Shown here: in pieces, positions 25,696 to 34,460 of the stretch
Layout: each line of letters starts with the position of its first letter
Position numbering within the stretch: position 1 is the stretch's first letter
Origin: an uncultured Bacteroidales bacterium
Lineage (GTDB): Bacteria > Bacteroidota > Bacteroidia > Bacteroidales > Muribaculaceae
DNA: 62,435 bases
Reading direction: 5' to 3'
Assembly: GCA_902776435.1 (NCBI GenBank)
Contig: CACYQB010000018.1
Coordinates: forward strand, 1 to 62,435
The notes under the pieces: model-generated
Database searches by the model: none
What the model was told of the DNA's origin: nothing
The model's input: the letters and a program-made list of their open reading frames with translations, nothing else
Position numbers and translations under genes: made by a program

Positions 25696-27033
25696 ATGAA
25701 AAAGTATTTTAATATCTTTTTACTGGCGCTTGTTGCGCTCGCATCGCTGACTCTCGTGTCATGTAAGAATGAGACTGAAGAGATCTTTGATGACGATGCT
25801 ATTACGCGTCTGGAAAAAGCCAAGGCTGACTTCATCAAGATTCTTACCGACAAGGGTGGTAAGTGGCAGATGCAGTATTATGCCAACAGCAATGAGCCGG
25901 GTTACGTCTATGTAATGACGTTCCGCAACGATGGTTCTGTGACTATCTCTGGCAAGAACGAGTGGATCGGTTATGTCGAGGGTGAGTCCCTGAAGGTGCC
26001 CACCTATGGCAGCCAGACCTCTCTGTGGGATGTGATTACCGACAATGGCCCCGTGCTTTCGTTCAATAGTTTCAACAAGTACTTCCACGTCTTTGCTGAT
26101 CCTGAGGACATCCCCAGCATGAGTGACGAGGATCCCGACGAGACTGGCTACGGTCACGAGGGTGACTATGAGTTTGACCTGATGAAATACTCGGGCGACA
26201 CGCTCTATATCTCGGGTAAGAAGTATGGCATCGACATGATCATGACCCGCCTCGATGCAGGCATCGATGACCATGTTTACATGGATGAGGTTGTCGCTAT
26301 GGCCGACTCCTTCTTCAATGCCAAGATTCCTCAGGTTTATATGAACCTGCCCAATGACACCCGCTGGATCATCAAGAATGGTGCTACCAGTATCTTGAAG
26401 ATGTTCCGTGAGGGCGACGATGAGATCTCGACCGCTGTGACTCACAACGTGATTATCACTCACGATGGTTTGTCATTCATGAACCCCCTCACCATCGACG
26501 GTTACACTGTACAGAACTTCATCCGTCAGGCCGATGGTTCGCTGCTTTGCCGCGATGACAACGAGACGACCATCACTGCCGATGACCTGAACAAGGTGTT
26601 CACCATTCCCACGTTCATTTGGAAGGTTGATACAACCCAGGTGGGTGGCGCATTTGCAACTCAGCTCAATACATTGAAGAATGAATTGAATGATTACGGC
26701 AAGCGCAAACTCACGTCTATTCAGATTTCTTATGATGCTGACAATAGCCGTTATTCACTCATCTTCGGTTGCTTGTATCAGAAGAAGACTTTCTATCCCA
26801 CATTCTACCTCAAGATTGAACCCGTGGGTGACGATCAAATTAAGTTCAACTTCACTGGCGAGGGTGATGCTGCAAGTGCTGTTTATGCTGAGAAGTGCCC
26901 TGCACTCAACTCGATAATCGGCCTGATGAATGGCAATACTTTCACATTGACCACTAGCTCCCTCCTTGCTCCTGTCGATATGAAGTTATCCGATAGTGGC
27001 AATGGCGCTAACTACTTTGTGTGCAAACTATAA
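25696..27033 (+). CDS. DUF4302 family lipoprotein
   Basis: This 445-residue secreted lipoprotein has its lipobox Cys at C23 (TLVSC). After a helical stretch it contains GGKWQMQYYANSNEPGYVYVM and TFRNDGSVTISG, a pattern of the DUF4302 family, which co-occurs with HExxH lipoproteins in SusCD loci. The rest is predicted beta-rich. It is likely a surface ligand-binding partner of the importer; no catalytic motif is evident. It is the last gene of the operon, 32 bases after the metallohydrolase and before a strong terminator at 27054-27095. Confidence 0.85.
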   Translation: MKKYFNIFLLALVALASLTLVSCKNETEEIFDDDAITRLEKAKADFIKILTDKGGKWQMQYYANSNEPGYVYVMTFRNDGSVTISGKNEWIGYVEGESLKVPTYGSQTSLWDVITDNGPVLSFNSFNKYFHVFADPEDIPSMSDEDPDETGYGHEGDYEFDLMKYSGDTLYISGKKYGIDMIMTRLDAGIDDHVYMDEVVAMADSFFNAKIPQVYMNLPNDTRWIIKNGATSILKMFREGDDEISTAVTHNVIITHDGLSFMNPLTIDGYTVQNFIRQADGSLLCRDDNETTITADDLNKVFTIPTFIWKVDTTQVGGAFATQLNTLKNELNDYGKRKLTSIQISYDADNSRYSLIFGCLYQKKTFYPTFYLKIEPVGDDQIKFNFTGEGDAASAVYAEKCPALNSIIGLMNGNTFTLTTSSLLAPVDMKLSDSGNGANYFVCKL

Positions 27034-27053
27034 GTATTAGTGGCTACTGATAT

Positions 27054-27095
27054 AACCGGGGTATGATCCCCACAGGTGAAATGCCCCGGTTTTGA
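27054..27095 (+). terminator. terminator of the SusCD-metallohydrolase operon
   Basis: AACCGGGG (27054-27061) pairs with CCCCGGTT (27084-27091), followed by TTTTGATTT. It starts 21 bases after the DUF4302 stop and separates that operon from the dockerin gene. Confidence 0.85.
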
Positions 27096-27151
27096 TTTAG
27101 TTTAAGAAAATTCATATATTTTATTAACATATCTTATTTATCAATTTTTTT

Positions 27152-29026
27152 ATGAAAAAGGTTTTACTTTTAGCTGCAGCCGCACTCATGGTGACGTCTG
27201 CCAATGCGCAACTCAAGCGCTCTGAAACTACCCAGATTCCTGCTCGTCCTCAGACGCAGTTGGTCAAGCCGCAGGCCCAGATGAAAGAGATGCAGATGCG
27301 CACTCCTGGCACCCCTGTTGTTCAGAATGCTCGTAAGAAAGCTGGCGCTGTTGACGTTTGGTATCGTCGTCCCGCCGGTGCTCTTGCCGGAAGCGTTGTT
27401 GTTGAGGAAGGTGCATACGCTGGTATGTACTATGCTCCTTATATCGCTATGACTCCCTATGTTGACTATACCTTCAACGGTTATGCCGACGGTGTGGCCG
27501 ATGGTACCACCTATGACTGGAGAGTTCAGTACTCTGACATAAATGATGCTGGCGAAGAGACTCAGATGTGGGCAACAGTGCCTGGCATGGACCTTGAAAT
27601 GCAGTATAGCTATGAGATTGACTCTGTGCCCATCTTCAGGGCTACTGTTCCTGGTGGAAAGTTCTATCAGTTCTTTATCCATGGCTATGAGATGAGCGGA
27701 ACTTCCGATAAGCCCATTACCGGTGCAGAGCATAGCGCTAACATCCTGGCTGTTCCCAGCACGATGGACATTTGGGATATTGACGTCCTCAAGTCCAGTA
27801 AGTCTTTCTGCTACGGTGGCCGCAATGGTGACGAGCGCTATCCCATGTCCTACTACAGTGGTGCTAAGCCCTATGACCCCAGAGGTGAAGAAGGTTCGGG
27901 CTACTGGTTCGGTAAGAACGGTGGTACCAACGGTGGTAACCGCGTTGATGGTATCGCTCAGGCATTTGAGAAACCGACTTTCCCCTATCTGTTGAAGCAG
28001 GTGGTTCTTGACTGCGCTGTCCTCGAGGTTACTGCTCCTGTCGAGATGACTTGTAAGATTTACAAGCTCGATGAAATTCCTGCTTACAACGATTCCAATT
28101 CGGTTGCTCTGCCCGAGGAGCCTGGCGAACTCATCGCTATGGGTCGCGCAACCCTGACTCCCGAGACCGCAACCGAGACTGGTGACCTGATTTTCTTCAC
28201 CCTCTACGGTGAGGAGGACGGTCTGCAGTATGACATCACCCCGACTATCGATTGCGCTATCCTCGTGGTTATTGATGGTTACAACGATCCCGAGATGGCT
28301 AATCTGAAGGACTTCTCTGCTATGATCAGCAGTGACATGTATGTCGATGAGGGTTATGGTGAGCTTGCTTACCTCAAACTTGGTCTCACTGATGAGGATG
28401 GTAACCTTGACCATTATGTATGGGCTGGACTCAATCGTTTCTTCGGTGGTGACGATAATGAGATGAAGACTGGTCTGACCATCTTCTTGAGCACCGAGAA
28501 CCCCTATCTGACCTTCAACTACAATGATGAGGACGGTGAGTACACCTTCCCCAATGAGGGTGGTCTCATGGAGAAGCACTTCGGCAGCTACACTACCCGC
28601 AGTATTGAGTTCTGGGCATGGACTCCCAGCGCCGATGATGCTTGGTACATTTCCTGCAACGACGAGGAGGTTCCCGATTGGTTGAGCATTGAGCTGACTG
28701 ACCAAATGAAGAATGGCGAGTTCACCGGTCTTGTAAATGCCGAGGTTGTGGCTGAGCCCCTGCCCGCTGGCGTTTCATACCGCGAGGCTATCGTTCGCTT
28801 TGAGTTCCCCGGTGCCTACATTGATTACAAGTTCATGCAGGGTGAGGGTGGTCCCGTTCCCGTTCCCGGTGACGTGAACCAGGACGGTGAGGTAACTATC
28901 GCCGACGTTAACGCTCTGATCGACATGATTCTGTCGGGTGAGCTCGAGATGATTGGTGACGTTAATGGTGACGGTGAGGTAACTATCGCCGACGTTAACG
29001 CTGTTATCGACATCATCCTTAGCTAA
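27152..29026 (+). CDS. secreted protein with C-terminal dockerin-type calcium-binding repeats
   Basis: This 624-residue protein has a standard signal peptide (cleavage near VTSANAQ). A long beta-rich region of unrecognised family (about 50-565) follows. Two dockerin-like F-hand repeats sit at the extreme C-terminus (about 573-594 and 602-623), each with D-V-N-x-D-G-E-V-T-I-A-D-V-N-A, after a Pro-rich linker PVPVPG. Type I dockerins bind cohesins through calcium-dependent repeats, but no cohesin is encoded here. The two repeats share an exact 33-base DNA identity (28883-28915 and 28970-29002). It has its own transcription unit, between terminators at 27054 and 29097. The role is unknown; surface attachment or assembly is inference. 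Confidence 0.88.
   Translation: MKKVLLLAAAALMVTSANAQLKRSETTQIPARPQTQLVKPQAQMKEMQMRTPGTPVVQNARKKAGAVDVWYRRPAGALAGSVVVEEGAYAGMYYAPYIAMTPYVDYTFNGYADGVADGTTYDWRVQYSDINDAGEETQMWATVPGMDLEMQYSYEIDSVPIFRATVPGGKFYQFFIHGYEMSGTSDKPITGAEHSANILAVPSTMDIWDIDVLKSSKSFCYGGRNGDERYPMSYYSGAKPYDPRGEEGSGYWFGKNGGTNGGNRVDGIAQAFEKPTFPYLLKQVVLDCAVLEVTAPVEMTCKIYKLDEIPAYNDSNSVALPEEPGELIAMGRATLTPETATETGDLIFFTLYGEEDGLQYDITPTIDCAILVVIDGYNDPEMANLKDFSAMISSDMYVDEGYGELAYLKLGLTDEDGNLDHYVWAGLNRFFGGDDNEMKTGLTIFLSTENPYLTFNYNDEDGEYTFPNEGGLMEKHFGSYTTRSIEFWAWTPSADDAWYISCNDEEVPDWLSIELTDQMKNGEFTGLVNAEVVAEPLPAGVSYREAIVRFEFPGAYIDYKFMQGEGGPVPVPGDVNQDGEVTIADVNALIDMILSGELEMIGDVNGDGEVTIADVNAVIDIILS
28883..29002 (+). repeat. 33-base exact direct repeat inside the dockerin region
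   Basis: Copies at 28883-28915 and 28970-29002 are identical over 33 bases and lie 87 bases (29 codons) apart in the same frame. Loss or gain of one unit by recombination would stay in frame. Confidence 0.9.
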
Positions 29027-29096
29027 TTCCTTTTGGGATGAAAGTTGTTGAACTGAAAATTATTACAGTTTCTTAACATATCATCTATTACCTGAA

Positions 29097-29137
29097 GAGA
29101 CGGGGAGCCTGATTGAAGGTTTCCCGTCTCGACTTTT
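29097..29137 (+). terminator. terminator after the dockerin gene
   Basis: GAGACGGG (29097-29104) pairs with CCCGTCTC (29123-29130), followed by GACTTTTAT. It starts 70 bases after the stop codon. Confidence 0.8.
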
Positions 29138-29181
29138 ATACGTGCCCCCAGTTTGGATTTGGGATTTTGGGGGATTTAGTG

Positions 29182-29189
29182 TATCTTTG
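29182..29189 (+). promoter_or_regulatory. -7 promoter element of the TIGR04076 gene, leaderless geometry
   Basis: TATCTTTG is separated from the ATG at 29194 by only four bases (CGCT). A TTTG at 29157-29160 lies 21 bases upstream as a -33 element. The predicted transcript start is at or next to the ATG. Confidence 0.65.
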
Positions 29190-29193
29190 CGCT

Positions 29194-29532
29194 ATGAACA
29201 ATGACAAAGCCGATTCACCGATGAAACGTGTGCGCATTACAGCCATGCGCCAGACGGTCTATACCGATCTCATGAAACAATATGAGAACCCGATTGAGCA
29301 TACCTGCGATATCAGGGTGGGGCAGACCTTTATTTCTATCGATGGGCAACGCCCGTCAGACTTGTGCGAGAGCGCATGGGAATCTATGCGCCCCTTCGTC
29401 GAGGCGCTCGCTCGAGGCGAGGGAAACTTCTATGACGGATGGATGCAGAACCCCCACTCAGCGATGATTTCCTGCAATGACGGCTTCCGTCCCGTTTCCT
29501 TCTATTTAGAAGCAATTGAAACCGACAACTGA
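29194..29532 (+). CDS. TIGR04076 family protein
   Basis: This 112-residue cytosolic protein matches the TIGR04076 pattern: RVRITAMRQTVYTDL at the start, C-D-I-R-V-G-Q-T-F-I, then P-S-D-L-C-E-S-A-W, and near the end CNDGFRPVSFYLEAIE. Conserved cysteines in this family suggest metal or redox chemistry, but no function is established. The start at 29194 is fixed by the promoter ending at 29189; a longer in-frame reading begins upstream of the promoter. engB follows 16 bases later and is likely co-transcribed. Confidence 0.85.
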   Translation: MNNDKADSPMKRVRITAMRQTVYTDLMKQYENPIEHTCDIRVGQTFISIDGQRPSDLCESAWESMRPFVEALARGEGNFYDGWMQNPHSAMISCNDGFRPVSFYLEAIETDN

Positions 29533-29548
29533 AAACTGAAAAAGGAAT

Positions 29549-30154
29549 ATGAACATCAAATCAGCCGAATATCAAATCAGTAACAGTGATTACCGCAAGT
29601 GCCCGGATACATCATTGCCGGAGTATGCCTTTATCGGGCGCAGCAACGTGGGCAAGTCTTCACTCATCAATATGCTCACGGGGCGCAAAGCGCTGGCCAA
29701 GACCAGTGCCACCCCGGGCAAAACGATGCTTATCAATCACTTCCTTATCAATGGCGAGTGGTATATTGTCGACCTGCCTGGCTATGGCTATGCCAAGCGC
29801 AGCAAGGAAGAACGTGATAAGCTCTGGCGCATGATTCAGGGTTATGTCCTCGGCCGTGAGCAGATGACTAACCTCTTTGTCCTTGTGGATAGCCGCATCA
29901 AGCCTCAGAAGATTGACCTCGAGTTCATGGAGTGGCTCGGTGAGCATGGTGTGCCTTTTTCTATCGTCTTCACTAAGATGGACAAGCTCGGCAAGGTGGC
30001 TGGACCCGCTGCTGTTGAGGATTACAAAAAGGTACTGCGTAAGACCTGGGAGGAGCTGCCTCCCGTATTCATGACATCGAGCGAGGATGCCCGTGGTCGT
30101 GACGAACTGTTGAATTACATTGATAGCATTAACCAGGAATTGAAACAGCAATGA
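29549..30154 (+). CDS. engB: ribosome biogenesis GTP-binding protein YsxC/EngB
   Basis: This 201-residue TRAFAC GTPase helps assemble the large ribosomal subunit. The motifs are G1 GRSNVGKSS (31-39), G2 around TSATPGKT, G3 DLPGYGYA, G4 TKMDK and G5 TSSEDARG. Length and order are typical of EngB. Its stop overlaps the start of the GH2 gene by four bases (ATGA), so a housekeeping GTPase is translationally coupled to a secreted glycosidase. That arrangement is odd and may simply reflect compact gene packing. Confidence 0.97.
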   Translation: MNIKSAEYQISNSDYRKCPDTSLPEYAFIGRSNVGKSSLINMLTGRKALAKTSATPGKTMLINHFLINGEWYIVDLPGYGYAKRSKEERDKLWRMIQGYVLGREQMTNLFVLVDSRIKPQKIDLEFMEWLGEHGVPFSIVFTKMDKLGKVAGPAAVEDYKKVLRKTWEELPPVFMTSSEDARGRDELLNYIDSINQELKQQ

Positions 30155-32559
30155 AAAAGATAACCATAATCTTGCTGACTGCACTTGTCTCCATGGGGGC
30201 AATGGCACAGGGAAAAATTGAGATGACGCTTAGCGAAGGCTGGCAGTTCTCGCGTGATAACATTAACTGGGAATCGGTGACCGTGCCCCATGACTGGGCC
30301 ATCAGCGGTCCGTTTGACAAGAAGTGGGACCTGCAGGTGGTCGCCATCAAGGAAAATGGCGAGGACGTAGCCACCGAGAAGTCCGGACGTTCAGGCGCTC
30401 TGCCGTGGATTGGCAAGGGCTACTATAAGACCACGTTCACCGTTCCTGTGAGCTACAAGCATGTTCAACTCATGTTTGACGGCGCGATGGCCGACGCCCA
30501 TGTCTATATCAACGGACAGTTGGCTGGCCATTGGGCTTACGGTTACAATGCTTTCATTGTTGATGCCTCCCCTTATATCCACAACAATCGCACGGTCAAT
30601 GAACTTGAGGTGCGACTCGAAAACAAGGAGGAGAGCAACCGTTGGTATCCTGGCGGTGGCATCTATCGTCCCGTAAAGCTGATGATGACTCAAGGTTTTA
30701 ACGTGTTGGACACTTGGGGAATGTATGTGCGCACACTCAGCATCGACGGCGACAAAGCCAGTCTGCAAATCGAGCACCAGCTTGATGCCGGCAGTTCGCT
30801 TGACGGGGACTATGAACTGATCATCACACTGGCCGACGCGTCAGGAAAGGTGGTAGCGACAAAACGGACTACTCCCGACGGCATGGGACATTTTGCCACG
30901 CAGTTGACGGTGGATCATCCTTCGTTATGGTCTCCCGAGTCTCCTTATCTTTACCATGTCTCGACCGTACTGCTGTGTGACGGTAAGGAATTGGATCGCC
31001 AGAGCCAGAAAGTGGGTATCCGCACCGTCTCGTTCAGCAAGGAGGGTGGTTTCCAGCTCAACGGCGTGCGTCGCAGCATCAAGGGCGTTTGCCTGCATCA
31101 TGACCTCGGCCCGCTGGGTGCCGCTATCAACAAGACGGCGCTCATCCGTCAGATTGAGATGATGAAGGCCATGGGTGCCGATGCCATCCGCACCAGCCAC
31201 AATATGCCCTCGACGATGCAGATGGAGATCTGCGACAGTCTGGGCATGATGGTCATGGCCGAGAGCTTTGATGGCTGGAAGGAGCCCAAAGTGCGTAACG
31301 GCTACGGTAGTTATTGGGATGAGTGGTGGCAGCAGGATATCCGCAACCTGGTGCTCAATCATCGCAATCACCCCAGCATCATCCTGTGGAGCGTGGGCAA
31401 CGAGATTCCCGAGCAATGGAAACCCGAGGGCGTGAAGCGTTACAAAGACCTGATTGCCCTGTGCCACCAGTATGACCCCAGCCGCATGGTGACTTGTGGC
31501 ATGGACCAAGCCGACGGCACCATCTGGTGCGGCTTTGCCCAAGTAGCCGATGTGCCAGGCTATAATTACCGCCTCCACAAGTATGAGGAAATGATTCAGC
31601 GCTTGCCGCAGGGATTTATCCTAGGCAGCGAGACGGCATCGACTGTGAGCACACGTGGCCATTACTACTTCCCCGACACGGTTGCCACCAACAAGGCTTG
31701 GCCCGACGGCCAGTGCTCGGGCTATGACGTGGAACACTGCTGGTGGAGCAACCTGCCCGACGATGACTGGAAGATGCAGGACGACCGCGACTGGACTGTG
31801 GGTGAGTTTGTCTGGACCGGCTACGACTACCTGGGCGAACCTACGCCCTATGATGAATACTGGCCTTCGCGCAGCAGTTATTTCGGCATCTGCGACCTGG
31901 CTGGCCTTCCTAAGGATCGCTACTACCTCTACCGTAGCCATTGGAACAAGCAAGAACACACCATCCACCTGTTGCCGCACTGGACCTGGCCCGACCGAAA
32001 GGGTAAGGTGACTCCTGTCTATTGCTATACCGACTATCCCAGCGCCGAACTCTTTGTCAACGGTAAGAGCCAGGGACGCATCACTAAGAATGATACCACT
32101 CGTCTGGACCGTTTCCGCCTGCGTTGGCGCAACGTCATCTATCAGCCCGGTGAGTTAAAAGTGGTTGTCTATGACGAAAACGGCAACAAGGCAGGGCAGC
32201 AGATTGTCCGCACTGCTGGCAAGCCCAAACGCCTCGTGCTTGAGCCCGAGCGCAAGACCATCAAGGCCGACGGCAACGATTTGGCCTACATCACTGTGAG
32301 TCTCGTTGACAAGAATGGCACCCTGTGCCCCGATGCTGCCAATAGACTTGAATTCAGTGTCACAGGTGCTGGCACCTACAAGGCTGCGTGCAACGGCGAT
32401 GCCACCTCGCTGGAGCCCTTTACTCAGCCCCAGATGAGCCTCTTCCACGGCCAGTTGGTAGTCGTTTGCCAAGCCGGTAAAACCCCAGGCGTGATGACGC
32501 TCACCGTCAAGGACCCCGCTACGGGCCTGAAATCCACCGTCAACATCGCCGTCAAGTAA
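30151..32559 (+). CDS. glycoside hydrolase family 2 (beta-galactosidase-like)
   Basis: This 802-residue secreted GH2 enzyme has a signal peptide (cleavage after MGAMAQ). The N-terminal jelly-roll begins with [11 protein letters not shown] and includes YKTTFTVP. An immunoglobulin-like domain precedes a TIM barrel containing [18 protein letters not shown] and [10 protein letters not shown]. The proposed acid/base is E418 in [10 protein letters not shown], and the nucleophile is E494 in LGSETAS. C-terminal DUF4982-like and Ig-like domains follow (after about 610). It should release a terminal beta-linked galactose or glucuronate from a glycan in the periplasm. It overlaps engB by four bases and ends before a long hairpin. 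Confidence 0.93.
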   Translation: MKKITIILLTALVSMGAMAQGKIEMTLSEGWQFSRDNINWESVTVPHDWAISGPFDKKWDLQVVAIKENGEDVATEKSGRSGALPWIGKGYYKTTFTVPVSYKHVQLMFDGAMADAHVYINGQLAGHWAYGYNAFIVDASPYIHNNRTVNELEVRLENKEESNRWYPGGGIYRPVKLMMTQGFNVLDTWGMYVRTLSIDGDKASLQIEHQLDAGSSLDGDYELIITLADASGKVVATKRTTPDGMGHFATQLTVDHPSLWSPESPYLYHVSTVLLCDGKELDRQSQKVGIRTVSFSKEGGFQLNGVRRSIKGVCLHHDLGPLGAAINKTALIRQIEMMKAMGADAIRTSHNMPSTMQMEICDSLGMMVMAESFDGWKEPKVRNGYGSYWDEWWQQDIRNLVLNHRNHPSIILWSVGNEIPEQWKPEGVKRYKDLIALCHQYDPSRMVTCGMDQADGTIWCGFAQVADVPGYNYRLHKYEEMIQRLPQGFILGSETASTVSTRGHYYFPDTVATNKAWPDGQCSGYDVEHCWWSNLPDDDWKMQDDRDWTVGEFVWTGYDYLGEPTPYDEYWPSRSSYFGICDLAGLPKDRYYLYRSHWNKQEHTIHLLPHWTWPDRKGKVTPVYCYTDYPSAELFVNGKSQGRITKNDTTRLDRFRLRWRNVIYQPGELKVVVYDENGNKAGQQIVRTAGKPKRLVLEPERKTIKADGNDLAYITVSLVDKNGTLCPDAANRLEFSVTGAGTYKAACNGDATSLEPFTQPQMSLFHGQLVVVCQAGKTPGVMTLTVKDPATGLKSTVNIAVK

Positions 32560-32569
32560 AAATATAAAT

Positions 32570-32641
32570 AACAACTGAATCATCTGAAAAGTCTGAGCCT
32601 TTCGTCCAAAAAACTCAGATTCTTCAGATGATTCAGTTGTT
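32570..32641. terminator. long hairpin between convergent GH2 and S41 genes
   Basis: A 19-bp perfect stem (32570-32588 with 32623-32641) continues inward through a short mismatched step to TCTGAG/CTCAGA (32592-32597 with 32614-32619). It probably terminates both converging genes. The stem is much longer than an ordinary intrinsic terminator. Confidence 0.8.
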
Positions 32642-32663
32642 GTTTATCTCCAGTTGTTATGGT

Positions 32664-34292
32664 TTAGTTTTTTCCCTCGATGATATCCATTAAGTACATG
32701 GGGATGGTGTTCCAGTCAAAGTTGTAGCGCTTGAAGTCCTCGTAGGTAGGCATCAGGTCAGGGTAGAAGTCCTTGGCGCGAGGATCATCCGCTGGCAGAA
32801 ACAACTGCAGCGAGTTGGAAATGCTGCCTTTCAGACCGGTGCGTGGTAACTCGAACGGCGTCTGTTCCATATAGGTGTTGGGTGCCTGACTGCTGGTAAT
32901 GCCGACGATTGTTGCCCCCATCTTCCACAAGAAGAATGCGTAATGGAATGCTGCACTGAAGGTGACAGGGTTGGTCAATACATACACATGCTCGGGTGTA
33001 TAGACCGGTTTCCCCTTTTGTGCAATAAGTTTGTCCTTGACGCTACTCATCATTTGGGAAATCTCCTTGTTGCGGATTTCATCGGTAACGATGGTGATGG
33101 GTTCTCCTTGTTCTTCCCATTGATAATCACCATATTTAAACTTGACAGGACTCTCAGCGTTCATCTTCTCTAAAGTGGTGTTATACTTTTGCGTCAACAG
33201 TGGAGAAATCATGGTATAGCCCTCGGTATTGAACGTTGAACTCTTCTTGATATATTCGTCGCCCCACATCTGATACAACGTCGGTATTACAATAGGAGTG
33301 AAACCGCCATTGTTCCAGCGCAGGTCGATGATGAGGTTTTTGCTACCGTTTGCCTTCATCTGGAGGAGCATCTTTTCAAATTCGCCACTGAAAGAGGGCA
33401 GCATCGCAATGGCTTCATTGGGGTCGCTGGGCATTTCCTGATTGCGATACACTTGTCTGAATAGCCACTGGAGTTCACTTTCATAATCCCAACCATTATC
33501 ACGCATATACTCAATGCAGTCACGAGCCATGATGCTTTTAATGCTCATGTACATTGTATTCTTGCCCTTACCGACAAAGTCAAATGCAAGTTGTTTAGAA
33601 GGGAAAATATCGGTTCCTGGAATTCCGCAGTCTTCTTTTAGCCCGATTTCACTTGAGGTTGAAAACGGTAACTTCAATGCCACTTGCTTTCCTTCGGGAG
33701 TTTCAAGATGATAGGTGATGGAATCTTCGGGAATATTGGGTATCACTTTATCTAAACTTACACAATCCCAGCCGATAAGTTCCATGCGGCCGATTTCGTT
33801 TTCGACGGCTTTGTATTTGGCCATTGCGGTCAGGATATCTTCAACGGACATGTTCTCTATTCCCACCAATTTGCTACCCAACAGTTCCTTGTATTGGGTG
33901 GGCAATACGTGGACATAGATGATACCTTGGTTCATGGCTTCAAACCTGATTGGTGCGTGTCTCCACCATTCAAAGTTATCACTCCAAATCTCTGTATGGC
34001 GGTCCTTCATCGGAGCCAGAAACTCATTGATGCGATTGGCGAGCACATCGGGGCTAGTCACTGAATCCATGACAAGACTAAAGCGTGTCTCCATCGCGGC
34101 CCGGCGGAAGAAAGGCCTGCCGCCATAGTTGGTGTAGGGGTCGGGATGGGTTTCTTCCAGGAGTCTGATAAACTCGTTGAAGTCTGCCACGATCGAGTCC
34201 GTAGGAATCTGTGCGTTGGCGCTGTTAAAAGCCAGCACTGTTGCTAACACGCTGAGCAGGGCTGCTCGTTGGAAAAATGTTGTAAGTTTCAT
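32664..34292 (-). CDS. S41 family peptidase, secreted
   Basis: This 542-residue protein has a signal peptide (MKLTTFFQRA, cleavage after SANAQ) and an N-terminal helical region. The C-terminal S41 (tail-specific protease-like) domain has NLIIDLRWNNGGFTP in the strand preceding the active site and YVLTNPVTFSAAFHYAF with the probable nucleophilic serine. No PDZ domain is evident between the two, unlike the Ctp paralogues at 44339-47666. The start at 34292 is used because the -7 box (TAACTTTG, 34339-34332) lies just upstream; ATG 34304 is an alternative. The substrate is unknown; a periplasmic or surface protease is likely. Confidence 0.85.
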   Translation of the reverse strand: MKLTTFFQRAALLSVLATVLAFNSANAQIPTDSIVADFNEFIRLLEETHPDPYTNYGGRPFFRRAAMETRFSLVMDSVTSPDVLANRINEFLAPMKDRHTEIWSDNFEWWRHAPIRFEAMNQGIIYVHVLPTQYKELLGSKLVGIENMSVEDILTAMAKYKAVENEIGRMELIGWDCVSLDKVIPNIPEDSITYHLETPEGKQVALKLPFSTSSEIGLKEDCGIPGTDIFPSKQLAFDFVGKGKNTMYMSIKSIMARDCIEYMRDNGWDYESELQWLFRQVYRNQEMPSDPNEAIAMLPSFSGEFEKMLLQMKANGSKNLIIDLRWNNGGFTPIVIPTLYQMWGDEYIKKSSTFNTEGYTMISPLLTQKYNTTLEKMNAESPVKFKYGDYQWEEQGEPITIVTDEIRNKEISQMMSSVKDKLIAQKGKPVYTPEHVYVLTNPVTFSAAFHYAFFLWKMGATIVGITSSQAPNTYMEQTPFELPRTGLKGSISNSLQLFLPADDPRAKDFYPDLMPTYEDFKRYNFDWNTIPMYLMDIIEGKN

Positions 34293-34331
34293 GATCTGTA
34301 TCATATTAGTTGTTAGTGGGTTTGATTGGCT

Positions 34332-34362
34332 CAAAGTTATGCATTTTATTGTTTTCCACAAT
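34332..34362 (-). promoter_or_regulatory. promoter of the S41 gene
   Basis: ATTG (34362-34359), 19 bases and TAACTTTG (34339-34332) on the minus strand fit the consensus and exclude the longer reading that starts at 34361. Confidence 0.6.
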
Positions 34363-34445
34363 TTGTTTTTCCATAATAATTACTGATTGACTGTTTTTTG
34401 TATAAAAGTGTCTAATCTTTTTACACTTGTCAGCCGAAAGATTGC

Positions 34446-34453
34446 TATCTTTG
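34446..34453 (+). promoter_or_regulatory. -7 promoter element of the ATP-grasp-like gene, near-leaderless
   Basis: TATCTTTG is seven bases before the ATG at 34461. A CTTG at 34426-34429 lies 16 bases upstream, which is short for a -33 element. Confidence 0.55.
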
Positions 34454-34460
34454 CATTTAG

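Noticed and set aside
27170-28705. 511-codon open frame antisense to the dockerin gene
   Set aside because: It is a shadow of the dockerin gene, with no promoter or protein family.
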